DNA of 25,233 bases from an uncultured Caulobacteraceae bacterium. GTDB lineage: Bacteria > Pseudomonadota > Alphaproteobacteria > Caulobacterales > TH1-2. The DNA lies in NCBI GenBank assembly GCA_937967425.1, contig CALBST010000009.1:1-25233 (forward strand), given 5' to 3'. Numbering within the stretch: position 1 is the stretch's first letter; every line of letters begins with the position of its first letter. Both the position numbers and the translations under genes were made by a program. Positions 10,393 to 19,392 of this stretch are shown piece by piece. The notes below the pieces were generated by a model. The model saw only the letters and a program-made list of their open reading frames with translations. It did no database searches and was not told the origin of the DNA.

Positions 10393-10485
10393 TCTCAGGT
10401 CCTGTGGCGCCGAAGCAGTGGCGAAAGCGCGCGAAACCTTGCTTCCCGGCAAGGCCATGTCAACGTTGCGATGTAGGATGATGCG

Positions 10486-10923
10486 ATGAGTGAGTTCAAA
10501 CGCGTGACGCCAGACTTTGCGGTCGCTTCGCAGCTGGAAACAGACGATATCGTCCGGGCGGCCGCGGAGGGGTTCCGGACGATCATCTCAAATCGCCCCG
10601 ATGGCGAAGCGCCGGGACAGCCTTCCGTTAGCGAAATTAAGGCGGCCGCGGAGGCGGCGGGGCTCACTTTCCGGGCAATCCCGTTCTCCGGGCTCCCCCC
10701 TGCCCCTGCGGTGGTCATGGAGACGGCCCAGGCCCTGGATGAGGCAAACGGCCCTGTGCTTGCCTATTGCCGGACCGGCAACCGCTCAATATCAGCGTGG
10801 GCCCTGGCGCAGGCGCTGGCGGGGAGCCATACCCCTGACGAAATTATCGCCTTGGCTCAAAAGGCAGGTTACGACTTATCCGGGGCGCGGGGGGCGCTCG
10901 AAACGCTGGCGCCCAGGGCTTAA
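10486..10923 (+). CDS. TIGR01244-type sulfur transferase / phosphatase-like protein (DUF442/BLH domain)
   Basis: This 145-residue cytoplasmic protein belongs to the small tyrosine-phosphatase/rhodanese-like family (beta-lactamase-hydrolase-like, DUF442, TIGR01244). The N-terminal half, RVTPDFAVASQLETDDI and FRTIISNRPDGEAPGQPS, is characteristic. The active loop is AYCRTGNRS with Cys95 and Arg100, a six-residue loop as in rhodaneses rather than the longer loop of classical phosphatases. In the related Blh protein, such a domain takes part in sulfide oxidation next to a metallo-beta-lactamase domain. Here an MBL-fold hydrolase is encoded about 1.1 kb downstream, but it resembles LACTB2 rather than a persulfide dioxygenase. 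Substrate and reaction are therefore uncertain. Confidence 0.85.
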   Translation: MSEFKRVTPDFAVASQLETDDIVRAAAEGFRTIISNRPDGEAPGQPSVSEIKAAAEAAGLTFRAIPFSGLPPAPAVVMETAQALDEANGPVLAYCRTGNRSISAWALAQALAGSHTPDEIIALAQKAGYDLSGARGALETLAPRA

Positions 10924-11045
10924 CCGCCAAAGGCAGGCAGCATCAGTATCCACGCCGTCTTCAGCAAGACGATCAGGGACAAGGCGAGCAGCACAGTGCG
11001 CACGCGATCCAAGGTAAACAGACAGGCGGCGAGTGCGCGTTGCAT
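10920..11045 (-). CDS. Possible 41-residue single-helix membrane micro-protein
   Basis: The minus strand reads an intact ORF from ATG 11045 to TAA at 10920-10922. Its product begins MQRALAACLFTLDRVR, has a hydrophobic stretch of about 20 residues (TVLLALSLIVLLKTAWILML) and ends PAFGG. A short positively charged N-terminus followed by one helix would suit an inner-membrane micro-protein. The stop codon shares two bases with the TAA of the convergent plus-strand gene, and the ORF fills most of the otherwise empty gap. The ribosome site is weak (GGTGGCG upstream). A chance ORF in GC-rich DNA remains possible. A similar 41-residue ORF lies at 12952-13077. Confidence 0.42.
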   Translation of the reverse strand: MQRALAACLFTLDRVRTVLLALSLIVLLKTAWILMLPAFGG

Positions 11046-11092
11046 AACGACGCCACCGCTAGCAAGCGCTGGGCCGCGGAGCCTTTAACCTC

Positions 11093-12043
11093 GTGACCGA
11101 TGCAACGCCTCGCGTATTCCAGACCTCGGGGTCTGTGTGGCTCAAGGACTTCGAGTTCGGGCTGACCGGTTTGACCGTGCGCAAGACGGGCGCGCGGGTT
11201 CCGTATTCACCATCGATCATCAATCAGGTGACCGCATGGTTTCGCTATTTCTTCGCGGCCAAAGCGATCAAGCCGCTTGAGCCGCGTTTCACAATTTTCT
11301 TCACGCCGGAACGCGCCCGGCCTTGGTATCTGATCTTCTCGGTCTCACGCGCCGCCGGCGCCAAGCTGGCGAAGGAAGCCGCGCAAGCCGACGTCGTGAT
11401 GCAGTTCGAGGACGCGACCTATAGCCCGAACGATCCGCCGGCGAAGCTCAAACCCGGCGTGAAGCTGGTGAATTTCGGCTGCCGCGATGTCTCGAAAACG
11501 AACGTCGCACGCGCATGTGCTGCGGCGTTCGGCAATCCGCTGGCGGTCGATCCAACGACATTTACCGGACTGGCGGTTGAAAAGTCCGAGATTAACGCAG
11601 CGCATGACGGGCGCATCGTGCAGTGCCCGACGGCCGCAATCCCAGGGCGCGTTTATCAGCGCGTCGTCGATAACCGCATGAACGCCGACCTCGATCTGGT
11701 TGAGGACCTGCGCACCTGCACGATCGGCGGCAAGCCGGTGCTGGTGTTCATCAAGCGGCGGGAAGTAACCAAGCGCTTCCTCAATACGAACACTGAGGTG
11801 CTGCTGCGGTCGCCTGAGGAAGTGTTCAGCGCCGCAGAGATGGAACAGATCAGCGCATTCACGCGCGAGATCGGCTTGGATTGGGGCGGGGTTGATGTTC
11901 TGCGCGACCGGACGGACGGCAAGCTCTACATCGTCGACGCCAACAAGACCGACATGGGCCCGCCCATCGGGCTCAACCTGCCGGACAAGATCAGGGCCAC
12001 CTATATGTTGCGCGATGCGTTCCGTAAGTTCGTGCTTGGCTGA
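11093..12043 (+). CDS. ATP-grasp-like protein of unknown function
   Basis: I cannot assign this 316-residue protein to a named enzyme. It has no signal peptide or clear membrane helix. The second half looks like an ATP-grasp fold. It has VEKSEINAAHDGRIV with a possible ATP-contacting lysine (Lys164), GKPVLVFIKRREVTKRF as a central strand, and the closing GLDWGGVDVLRDRTDGKLYIVDAN (261-284). In that last block Asp268 and the Asp282/Asn284 pair sit where ATP-grasp enzymes bind magnesium. The N-terminal part (about 1-130) resembles the pre-ATP-grasp region but carries no motif I know. Translation appears to start with GTG at 11093; an upstream GGAG is about 12 bases away. It ends 9 bases before the MBL hydrolase gene, so the two probably form an operon. 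Ligase activity (carboxylate-amine or similar) is inferred from the fold only. Confidence 0.8.
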   Translation: MTDATPRVFQTSGSVWLKDFEFGLTGLTVRKTGARVPYSPSIINQVTAWFRYFFAAKAIKPLEPRFTIFFTPERARPWYLIFSVSRAAGAKLAKEAAQADVVMQFEDATYSPNDPPAKLKPGVKLVNFGCRDVSKTNVARACAAAFGNPLAVDPTTFTGLAVEKSEINAAHDGRIVQCPTAAIPGRVYQRVVDNRMNADLDLVEDLRTCTIGGKPVLVFIKRREVTKRFLNTNTEVLLRSPEEVFSAAEMEQISAFTREIGLDWGGVDVLRDRTDGKLYIVDANKTDMGPPIGLNLPDKIRATYMLRDAFRKFVLG

Positions 12044-12052
12044 GACCCGCTG

Positions 12053-12955
12053 ATGGCGGCCAAAATCCCATTCGTCCGCGACATGGACTTTGAATACGAG
12101 CAGGCGCAGCAGGTTTCACCGCTGATCCGCCGCTTGGTTGCGAATAATCCTGGACCGTTCACCTTCAAGGGCACGGGCGTCTACATCATCGGCAGCGGCG
12201 AGGTGGCGATTATCGATCCGGGGCCGGACGATCCCGAGCATATTGAAGCGCTGCTGAAGGCTGTCGAAGGCGAGCGGGTCACCCATATTTTCGTCACGCA
12301 CCGGCACATGGACCACTCGCCGGCTGCACATCCGTTGGCCGAGCGCACCGGCGCGAAAGTGTATGCGAGCATGATCCCGCCGAAACCGAGCGATTGTGAT
12401 GCGCTGCGGCTGGAAGCGAGCGACGACCACTACTTCACGCCGGACATCAATGTTGAGGATGGTCAGCGCTTCGTTGGGCGAGGCTGGACGATCGAGGCGG
12501 TTTTCACGCCGGGCCATACGACCAACCACATGGCGTACGCGCTGCTCGAGGAGAACGCCCTTTTCCCCGGCGATCACATCATGGGCTGGTCAACCACCGT
12601 CATCGGACCGCCGGATGGCGACATGACCGATTACTTCAACAGCCTCGAGAAGGTGCGCGACCGCGATTACGCGACGCTGTGGCCCACGCACGGGCCGCCG
12701 GTGCGCGACGTGCGCCCGTTCGTGCAGGCGTTCATCGATCACCGCAAAGAGCGCGAAGCGCAAATTCTCGCCCAGATGGAAGCCGGCAAGACCAACATCA
12801 AAGACATGGTCGCGGTGATCTACGCCGACGTCGACAAACGGCTCCACCCTGCCGCGTGCCACTCGGTGCTCGCGCACATGATCCGGCTGGTGCAGCTCGG
12901 CAAGGTCGTCAGCATCGACCCGCCATGCGTCGATACCGAATACCGGCTGGCTTAG
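12053..12955 (+). CDS. MBL-fold metallo-hydrolase (LACTB2-like)
   Basis: This 300-residue cytoplasmic metallo-beta-lactamase-fold hydrolase is of the LACTB2/glyoxalase-II-like branch. The zinc motif is THRHMDH (His83, His85, Asp87, His88), followed by PGHTTNH (His155), FPGDHIMGW (Asp174) and WPTHGPP (His213). After the MBL domain, residues about 225-300 form a helical tail (HRKEREAQILAQM through HMIRLVQLGKV) that matches the winged-helix tail of LACTB2-type proteins. Eukaryotic LACTB2 is an RNase, but bacterial relatives have varied or unknown substrates. The gene follows the ATP-grasp-like gene by 9 bases, and joint transcription is likely. Its stop overlaps the stop of a possible minus-strand micro-ORF. 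Confidence 0.9.
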   Translation: MAAKIPFVRDMDFEYEQAQQVSPLIRRLVANNPGPFTFKGTGVYIIGSGEVAIIDPGPDDPEHIEALLKAVEGERVTHIFVTHRHMDHSPAAHPLAERTGAKVYASMIPPKPSDCDALRLEASDDHYFTPDINVEDGQRFVGRGWTIEAVFTPGHTTNHMAYALLEENALFPGDHIMGWSTTVIGPPDGDMTDYFNSLEKVRDRDYATLWPTHGPPVRDVRPFVQAFIDHRKEREAQILAQMEAGKTNIKDMVAVIYADVDKRLHPAACHSVLAHMIRLVQLGKVVSIDPPCVDTEYRLA

Positions 12956-13077
12956 AGCGATAGGCCACTGCCGCCGACGAAGCGGTTCAGGACGAAGGCC
13001 ACGCTGATCAGCACGGCCACGCCGAACACGCCGCCAAGCGTGCGCCAGAGCACATCGGTGAGAGCGCTTCTGTTCAT
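12952..13077 (-). CDS. Possible second 41-residue single-helix membrane micro-protein
   Basis: The minus strand carries an ORF from ATG 13077 to TAA at 12952-12954. The product begins MNRSALTDVLWRTLGG, has a membrane-type helix (VFGVAVLISVAFVL, about residues 17-30) and ends NRFVGGSGLSL. It has the same length and topology as the ORF at 10920-11045. Its stop also overlaps the stop of the convergent plus-strand gene, in this case TAG of the MBL hydrolase. The two share no obvious sequence identity beyond hydrophobicity. No good Shine-Dalgarno sequence precedes the ATG. The call depends on the plausible composition and on the gap having no other content. Confidence 0.42.
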   Translation of the reverse strand: MNRSALTDVLWRTLGGVFGVAVLISVAFVLNRFVGGSGLSL

Positions 13078-13141
13078 GTGGATAAAGGTAGGGAGCGCCG
13101 GTGTAGGATTTGATACCCGCGCCGCAACGCGCCGTTAAACT

Positions 13142-13372
13142 TCAGTGCACCGTCGGCGGCGGGCCGTCGAAATCCTCCAGCGTGACGATGCATCCTTGGT
13201 TGCGCAGATCCCGGATCTGAAAGCCTGTTGCGCCAAGTTCAGCGCGGGCGCTGGCGCCCCAGATCTGCGCCTGCAAACGAGCGATGGCCAGTTCGACGTC
13301 GAGCGGCGGGCGCACGCCGCAGACTGAGCCCTCCTCGGTGGTCTCTCTCAGAAATTCGATCCGGTAGCGCAC
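13142..13372 (-). CDS. Small conserved-looking hypothetical protein, 76 residues
   Basis: I do not recognise the family. The likely start is GTG at 13372, because AGGAGG lies nine bases upstream. The frame extends further to 13504, but that extension crosses the ribosome site and reads a terminator-like hairpin, so it is probably not coding. The product begins with a strand-like YRIEFLRE and ends FQIRDLRNQGCIVTLEDFDGPPP. In between lies a helix-rich part, DVELAIARLQAQIWGASARAEL. It is soluble, has two cysteines, and has no signal peptide. It is the last gene before the gap in front of the acyl-CoA ligase on the same strand. Confidence 0.68.
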   Translation of the reverse strand: MRYRIEFLRETTEEGSVCGVRPPLDVELAIARLQAQIWGASARAELGATGFQIRDLRNQGCIVTLEDFDGPPPTVH

Positions 13373-13470
13373 AGGTTCACGCCTCCTGCTTTGGAGATGT
13401 GAAAATACGCCGCCTTGGATGCGCTGCGTATCGGGCTGGCGGCCTAGGCCGGAGGAGATAGCGCACACAG

Positions 13471-13501
13471 AAACGGCCCCGGTGGCGGATCGGGGCCGTT
13501 T
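13471..13501 (-). terminator. Strong GC hairpin downstream of the acyl-CoA ligase gene
   Basis: A perfect 10-bp inverted repeat, AAACGGCCCC/GGGGCCGTTT, with an 11-base loop lies about 95 bases past the stop of the acyl-CoA ligase gene. Read on the minus strand, the stem ends in TTTCTGTGTG, a modest T tail. It probably ends transcription of the ligase gene. The symmetric A and T ends would also let it work weakly in the other direction. The rest of the 13373-13595 gap shows nothing else I can support. Confidence 0.6.
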
Positions 13502-13595
13502 CAATGGCGTCGACTTTGTCCAAAGGGGCGGGTCGTGGGGTAGTGCCTTCGGTCCGGTCTGGCGTGAGAACGCGGAACCCTGCCCTCTGTTCCCG

Positions 13596-15251
<1,656 letters not shown>

Positions 15252-15345
15252 CGCGATACGCCTCCCGTTATTTTGTGCGAACAATTAAGCGGCGCCGGGG
15301 GCCCGTGGTCAAATGCTCAAGACTGAATCGCGGCTTACGCACCCG

Positions 15346-16011
15346 TCAGGGGTAGAGCCGCGACTTCGCCCAGGGCTGCCCCGGCGCCTCGCGTGTGAAC
15401 GTCAGCCGGTCGTGCAAGCGGAACGGGCGATCGCGCCAGAACTCGAAAGTTAGCGGCGTCAGCTTGTAGCCGCGCCAGTGCGGCGGGCGCGGGATTTCGC
15501 CGACGCCGTATTTGAGCGCGTATTCGGCAATGCGCTTCTCAAGCGCGAGACGATCCTCAAGCGGGCGTGATTGGGTGCTGGCCCAGGCGCCGAGGCGCGC
15601 GCCGCGATCCCGGCTCTGAAAATAGGCATCGGCTTCGGCGTCCGAGACGAAGGTGATAAGGCCGCGGGCGCGAACCTGGCGCTTCAGGCTCTTCCAATAG
15701 AAGACGACCGCCGCTTTCTGATTTTGCGCAAGTTGGCTGCCTTTGGCGCTCTCGCTGTTGGTGTAGAAAACGAAGCCGCCATCCTCGAAGCTCTTCATCA
15801 GCACCATGCGCACGTCGGGGAAGCCGGAGGCGTCGGCGGTGGCGAGCGCCATGCCGTTGGGGTCGTTCGGCTCCTTCTCCTTGGCCTCCTTGAACCAGCG
15901 CTCGAACAGCGCGAACGGCTCGTTCTCGGCGAAAAGCGCCGCATCGTCCGGCGGCGGCGCGGCCGTCGGATCGTATTTGGGCGAAGGCGGGATGAGGTCG
16001 TCGCCGGACAA
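15346..16011 (-). CDS. pdxH: Pyridoxamine 5'-phosphate oxidase
   Basis: PdxH is an FMN enzyme that oxidises pyridoxine or pyridoxamine phosphate to pyridoxal 5'-phosphate in the cytoplasm. At 221 residues it has normal length. It carries the family blocks [35 protein letters not shown] (FMN phosphate site), [20 protein letters not shown] and the C-terminal [17 protein letters not shown] and SRLYP. The start appears to be the rare codon TTG at 16011, supported by GGGGAG nine bases upstream. No other Met or Val start precedes the conserved core. It is divergent from aroC, with 50 bases between the starts, so promoters for both must be compact or overlap. Confidence 0.96.
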   Translation of the reverse strand: MSGDDLIPPSPKYDPTAAPPPDDAALFAENEPFALFERWFKEAKEKEPNDPNGMALATADASGFPDVRMVLMKSFEDGGFVFYTNSESAKGSQLAQNQKAAVVFYWKSLKRQVRARGLITFVSDAEADAYFQSRDRGARLGAWASTQSRPLEDRLALEKRIAEYALKYGVGEIPRPPHWRGYKLTPLTFEFWRDRPFRLHDRLTFTREAPGQPWAKSRLYP

Positions 16012-16061
16012 GGAATCGTGCTCCCCTTCTTGGTGCCTTCGATATAAGTGCTTTGAGAGAG

Positions 16062-17153
16062 ATGTCCCACAACACGTTCGGCCACCTGTTCCGCGTCACC
16101 ACCTGGGGCGAAAGCCATGGGCCGGCGCTCGGCTGCGTTGTGGACGGTTGCCCGCCCGGGCTGCCGCTGACTGCGGCGGACATTCAATATTGGCTGAACC
16201 GGCGCGCGCCGGGGACAAGCCGGTTCGTCACGCAGCGGCGCGAACCGGATGCAGTAAAAATCCTCTCCGGCGTGTTCGAAGACGATCGCACCGAGGGGCC
16301 GCTGACAACGGGCACGCCGATTTCGCTGATGATCGAAAATGTCGATCAGCGCGGCAAAGACTACGACGACATCCGCGATCTCTACCGGCCCGGCCACGCC
16401 GACTATGTGTACGACGCCAAGTATGGTCTGCGCGATTATCGCGGCGGCGGACGCTCATCGGCGCGGGAGACGGCGGCGCGGGTGGCGGCGGGCGCAGTGG
16501 CGCGGCGGGTGTTGGGAGATGTTCAGATCCGCGCGGCGGTGGTGCAGATCGGCGCCATCGCAATCGACCGCGCACGCTGGGATTGGGCGGAGACGGAGAA
16601 CAATCCGTTCTGGTGCCCGGACGCCGAGACGGCGAAGCGCTGGGAAGAATTGCTCGACGTGACGCGTAAGGACGGCAATTCCGTCGGCGCGATCGTTGAG
16701 GTCGAAGCGACGGGCGTGCCGGCCGGTTGGGGGGCGCCGGTTTATGGCAAGCTCGATGCCGAGATCGCCGGCGCGTTGATGAGCATCAATGCGGTGAAGG
16801 GCGTCGAGATTGGCGCGGGGTTCGCAGCGGCGGCGCTCACCGGCGTTGAGAACGCCGACGAAATGCGCGCCGGCAATGATGGCAAGCCGGTGTTTCTCTC
16901 GAACGCAGCGGGCGGCGTGCTGGGCGGCATTTCGACCGGCCAGCCGATCGTGGCGCGGATCGCGGTGAAACCCACCTCCTCCATCCTGACGCCGCGCCAA
17001 ACCATCACGCGCGACGGGCAGAACGCGGAAATTTCCACCAAAGGCCGCCACGACCCATGCGTCGGCATCCGCGCAGCCCCAGTGGCGGAAGCCATGCTCG
17101 CCTGCGTTCTGGCGGACGCGATGCTACGTCATCGCGGGCAGAGTGGCCGTTGA
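16062..17153 (+). CDS. aroC: Chorismate synthase
   Basis: AroC converts 5-enolpyruvylshikimate 3-phosphate to chorismate, the last step of the shikimate pathway, using reduced FMN without net redox change. The 363-residue protein has all three family signatures. These are [19 protein letters not shown] at the N-terminus, [20 protein letters not shown] in the middle, and [21 protein letters not shown] near the end. ATG 16062 is preceded by GAGAGAG; an in-frame TTG at 16053 is a weaker alternative. The last 30 bases overlap the 3' end of the convergent hydrolase gene. Neighbouring pdxH also handles an FMN cofactor, but the two lie on opposite strands. Confidence 0.97.
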   Translation: MSHNTFGHLFRVTTWGESHGPALGCVVDGCPPGLPLTAADIQYWLNRRAPGTSRFVTQRREPDAVKILSGVFEDDRTEGPLTTGTPISLMIENVDQRGKDYDDIRDLYRPGHADYVYDAKYGLRDYRGGGRSSARETAARVAAGAVARRVLGDVQIRAAVVQIGAIAIDRARWDWAETENNPFWCPDAETAKRWEELLDVTRKDGNSVGAIVEVEATGVPAGWGAPVYGKLDAEIAGALMSINAVKGVEIGAGFAAAALTGVENADEMRAGNDGKPVFLSNAAGGVLGGISTGQPIVARIAVKPTSSILTPRQTITRDGQNAEISTKGRHDPCVGIRAAPVAEAMLACVLADAMLRHRGQSGR

Positions 17154-18548
17154 GCTAGGACTGGGCGCGCTTGCGTGTGCGCTTTCGCGGACAGTGCGAG
17201 CGATGTGATCGCCGATGGCCGCGGCGACTTCTGGCTGATCGAAGTACGTCGTGTGGATCAGGCTGTTCCAGGTCATCGCGTCGGTGGTGAGCGAGGTCAG
17301 CGAGGCGCTGGTGTCGCCGCCGACGGTGAAAAGCGACCAACGGTATTTATCAATCAGCTGCCCGGCGGCGGCGTTAGCGCCTTGTTGCATCCGCTCGGCG
17401 CACTCGCCGCTTAAGACGAGTTCTTGCGTCGAATGCGTGTGTGACCGCGGCGAAACATTGCACAATACCTGATCGCCGTCGCGGCCCATGGCGACGCCGC
17501 GCATGACGCCGCCGACAAAGCGGTTCAATGAACCGCGCGCGCCGACTTCCTGCACAAAACCACCGACCAGGAAGCGATAAAGGAAATAGACAGCGGTGAA
17601 GATCGCTGGGGCGAGCAGCAGACTTATGATCGTCATCGCCACGATGTTGCCGCCGACATCTTCATCGGCGACGCCCTCCATCAACCCGAGCATGTCACGA
17701 CTGCCCAGGCTGTAGAGCAGCGGATTGAGCAAACCGATAAACAACACCGCGAGCACGCCGAACGAAATCGCGGCGCCGCGGGACCCTCGATACAGGGATC
17801 CGCGCGGAAACGGCTCAAGGTTGAGTTCCTCCACGCGCTGGAGGAAGGCGATGGCCTCATCGTTTTGATGCCAAATACTGAAGACCGATGTGCGGGTCCT
17901 GCCGCCCGTTTTTGGGCGCAGGATACGGCGGATGCCCTGTCGCGACATGTGCAGCATGAAAAACACGCACGGCCCAACGATCAGGATGTAGATCGCGGTC
18001 GCGACGATTTCGGCCTGCGGGCTGCCCATATTCATGAGGCTCTGACCGCTCAGCGCGCCCCAGATCAAAAACGCTGCCATCAGCGGAAACACAATCGCAC
18101 TGCCCCAAGCGATCAGCATGAACAGAATGCCGGCGATGCGCTGCGGCATGCCGGTGCGAATGTTGAAGAACGGCGTGCCGACGGTGATGAGGCTGTCAAA
18201 CTTCTCGCGCTCGGCGTTGCTGCGAAGGCCCCATTTCAGCAGCACGGCGGCGTCGTTGGCGACGTTGCCGCCGTGGCTGTGTCCGATAACGTGAATGCTG
18301 TCGTACTTCTTGTAGAGGCCGCGAATGCGGTTCGCGAGTTTGTTGGCGCCGCGCTCGCGATCCCAGGCGCTGTTCGCGCCAGTCCAGAGATGCGGAACGA
18401 TTTCGGCGTTGATGCCATGTCCGCTGAGATGTGCGGTAAGCCGCTGGCTGAATTGCGAGCCGCGCTGAAACCACTTTTCGCCGTCCGCGCCTTCTGCGGT
18501 ATCGCCCGTGCCGTGCACCGTGACGATGGCGACCTTGCCTTCTGACAT
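17124..18548 (-). CDS. Membrane-embedded alpha/beta hydrolase (lipase-like), function unknown
   Basis: This 474-residue protein has lipase-type hydrolase parts at both ends and a membrane module between them. The N-terminal [12 protein letters not shown] supplies the oxyanion-type HG turn, and [10 protein letters not shown] contains the nucleophile Ser91. Hydrophobic helices follow at about residues 140-166, 180-199, 259-281 and 302-330. The tail contains [20 protein letters not shown], where His432 is the likely catalytic base; Asp423 is one possible acid. ATG 18548 has GGGGAG upstream and is preferred over an in-frame ATG at 18596. The C-terminal ten codons overlap the end of aroC on the opposite strand. 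Esterase or phospholipase activity at the inner membrane would fit, but the substrate is unknown. Confidence 0.8.
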   Translation of the reverse strand: MSEGKVAIVTVHGTGDTAEGADGEKWFQRGSQFSQRLTAHLSGHGINAEIVPHLWTGANSAWDRERGANKLANRIRGLYKKYDSIHVIGHSHGGNVANDAAVLLKWGLRSNAEREKFDSLITVGTPFFNIRTGMPQRIAGILFMLIAWGSAIVFPLMAAFLIWGALSGQSLMNMGSPQAEIVATAIYILIVGPCVFFMLHMSRQGIRRILRPKTGGRTRTSVFSIWHQNDEAIAFLQRVEELNLEPFPRGSLYRGSRGAAISFGVLAVLFIGLLNPLLYSLGSRDMLGLMEGVADEDVGGNIVAMTIISLLLAPAIFTAVYFLYRFLVGGFVQEVGARGSLNRFVGGVMRGVAMGRDGDQVLCNVSPRSHTHSTQELVLSGECAERMQQGANAAAGQLIDKYRWSLFTVGGDTSASLTSLTTDAMTWNSLIHTTYFDQPEVAAAIGDHIARTVRESAHASAPSPSSTATLPAMT

Positions 18549-18613
18549 GCCCCACTCCCCGACGCCGACGTTACGGCGCGGAAAAGTTCCCGGCAATGAC
18601 GCGGACCCGAAAT

Positions 18614-18817
18614 TCAGCCGCCGCGGGCGCCTATCATACGGTTTTTGAGCATGATTTGGAAAAGCCCATCATGGGTGAGACGGCGGACGATCACGTCGGG
18701 AGAGCCCTCCTCCACGAGATCGGCGCTGAGCGAGGCCCAGTCTTCGTAGCGGCCGGTGTCGGCAAGTTCGTACGCGCGGGCGCGGAGGGCGGTGAGCGGG
18801 TCGTCTTTGTCTGGCAT
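18614..18817 (-). CDS. Small helical hypothetical protein, 67 residues
   Basis: This short soluble protein has a repeated helical look: DDPLTALRARAYELADTGRYEDWASLSADLVEEG, then a second half with VIVRRLTHDGLFQIMLKNRM. The pattern A-x-E-L-A-x-T-G-R-Y-x-D-W followed by an acidic L-x-x-E-G helix recurs in many small alphaproteobacterial proteins without known function. It looks like a helix-turn-helix or three-helix bundle, but no DNA-binding motif can be claimed. It lies upstream of the membrane hydrolase on the same strand with a 65-base gap and may be co-transcribed. No strong ribosome site is visible before ATG 18817. Confidence 0.72.
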   Translation of the reverse strand: MPDKDDPLTALRARAYELADTGRYEDWASLSADLVEEGSPDVIVRRLTHDGLFQIMLKNRMIGARGG

Positions 18818-18868
18818 TGAGCGGCGAACGCGCGTACAAGTGCTCCCGTTCCTGCCGGGGATCGGGAA

Positions 18869-19381
18869 ATGTTACGGAAACGAAAGCCAATTCGGCGACG
18901 CCGCCGCGTTTCGTTTACGCAGATGACGCGCGAGATCGGGCCGCGCCTGCATCTGGCTTTCCGCCGCGCGCGCGCCGGTTTCTGGCGATTCAAACGCAGC
19001 CCCGCCCGCCAAGATCGCGCGGCGATGATCGCAACGTTTGCCTTCATCGGTCTGTTCGCCGTCGGCAGCGTCGACGCGATCGTCACCGGCCGCGCCGATT
19101 TCGCGCCGGGATCTGCGTACGCGGCTGAGTACCAGGCGGTGCATGTAGGGACGCCGGCGCCGGTTGAAGTAGCCGCCGCTGAGGAGCCAAAGCCGGATAA
19201 CGCGGCAAAATCCGCTGAAGGCGCGCCAATCGATTACAGCTTCACGACCGAAATCCTGCTAGGCGGCCCGGAACTGGATTTGTTCGCCACGCCGCTGTTC
19301 GAGGACTTGCTGGCCGAGGGCGAGAAGGTCGAGCAGCCGGAGCCGCTTGCTCAAATCGATGCGGACCCTGCCGCTCTCTGA
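18869..19381 (+). CDS. Single-pass membrane hypothetical protein with a very basic N-terminus
   Basis: I do not recognise this 170-residue protein. The first 50 residues are extremely rich in Arg and Lys (MLRKRKPIRRRRR, then FRRARAGFWRFKRSPARQDR). One transmembrane helix follows (about 53-72, MIATFAFIGLFAVGSVDAIV), and then an acidic, Ala/Pro/Glu-rich tail of about 95 residues ending AQIDADPAAL. By the positive-inside rule the basic segment is cytoplasmic and the acidic tail periplasmic. A role at the DNA, RNA or phospholipid surface of the inner membrane is conceivable but only inferred. ATG 18869 follows a purine-rich GGGGATCGGGAA. A later ATG at 18923 would remove the most basic part. It ends 11 bases from the convergent methyltransferase gene. 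Confidence 0.7.
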   Translation: MLRKRKPIRRRRRVSFTQMTREIGPRLHLAFRRARAGFWRFKRSPARQDRAAMIATFAFIGLFAVGSVDAIVTGRADFAPGSAYAAEYQAVHVGTPAPVEVAAAEEPKPDNAAKSAEGAPIDYSFTTEILLGGPELDLFATPLFEDLLAEGEKVEQPEPLAQIDADPAAL

Positions 19382-19392
19382 CTGAATCGAAG

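Noticed and set aside
10437..10454. Hairpin CCTTGC/GCAAGG between oppB and the rhodanese-like gene
   Set aside because: A 6-bp stem without a T tail is common by chance in GC-rich DNA, and its place upstream of both genes does not fit a terminator.
10486..12955. Sulfide-oxidation (Blh-type) operon made of the rhodanese-like and MBL genes
   Set aside because: The MBL protein has a LACTB2-type tail and an intervening ATP-grasp-like gene. No sulfide:quinone reductase or transporter is nearby, so the shared families alone are not enough.
13373..13504. N-terminal extension of the 76-residue gene to an ATG at 13504
   Set aside because: The extension reads through a terminator-type hairpin and a strong AGGAGG site that fits the GTG start at 13372.
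16043..16048. TATAAG as a -10 box for aroC
   Set aside because: It is only 13 bases from the chosen aroC ATG and no suitable -35 box lies 16-18 bases upstream, so a promoter cannot be supported.
17865..18545. Plus-strand ORF of 226 codons opposite the membrane hydrolase
   Set aside because: It is an antisense shadow of a gene with a lipase motif and membrane helices, and has no motif of its own.
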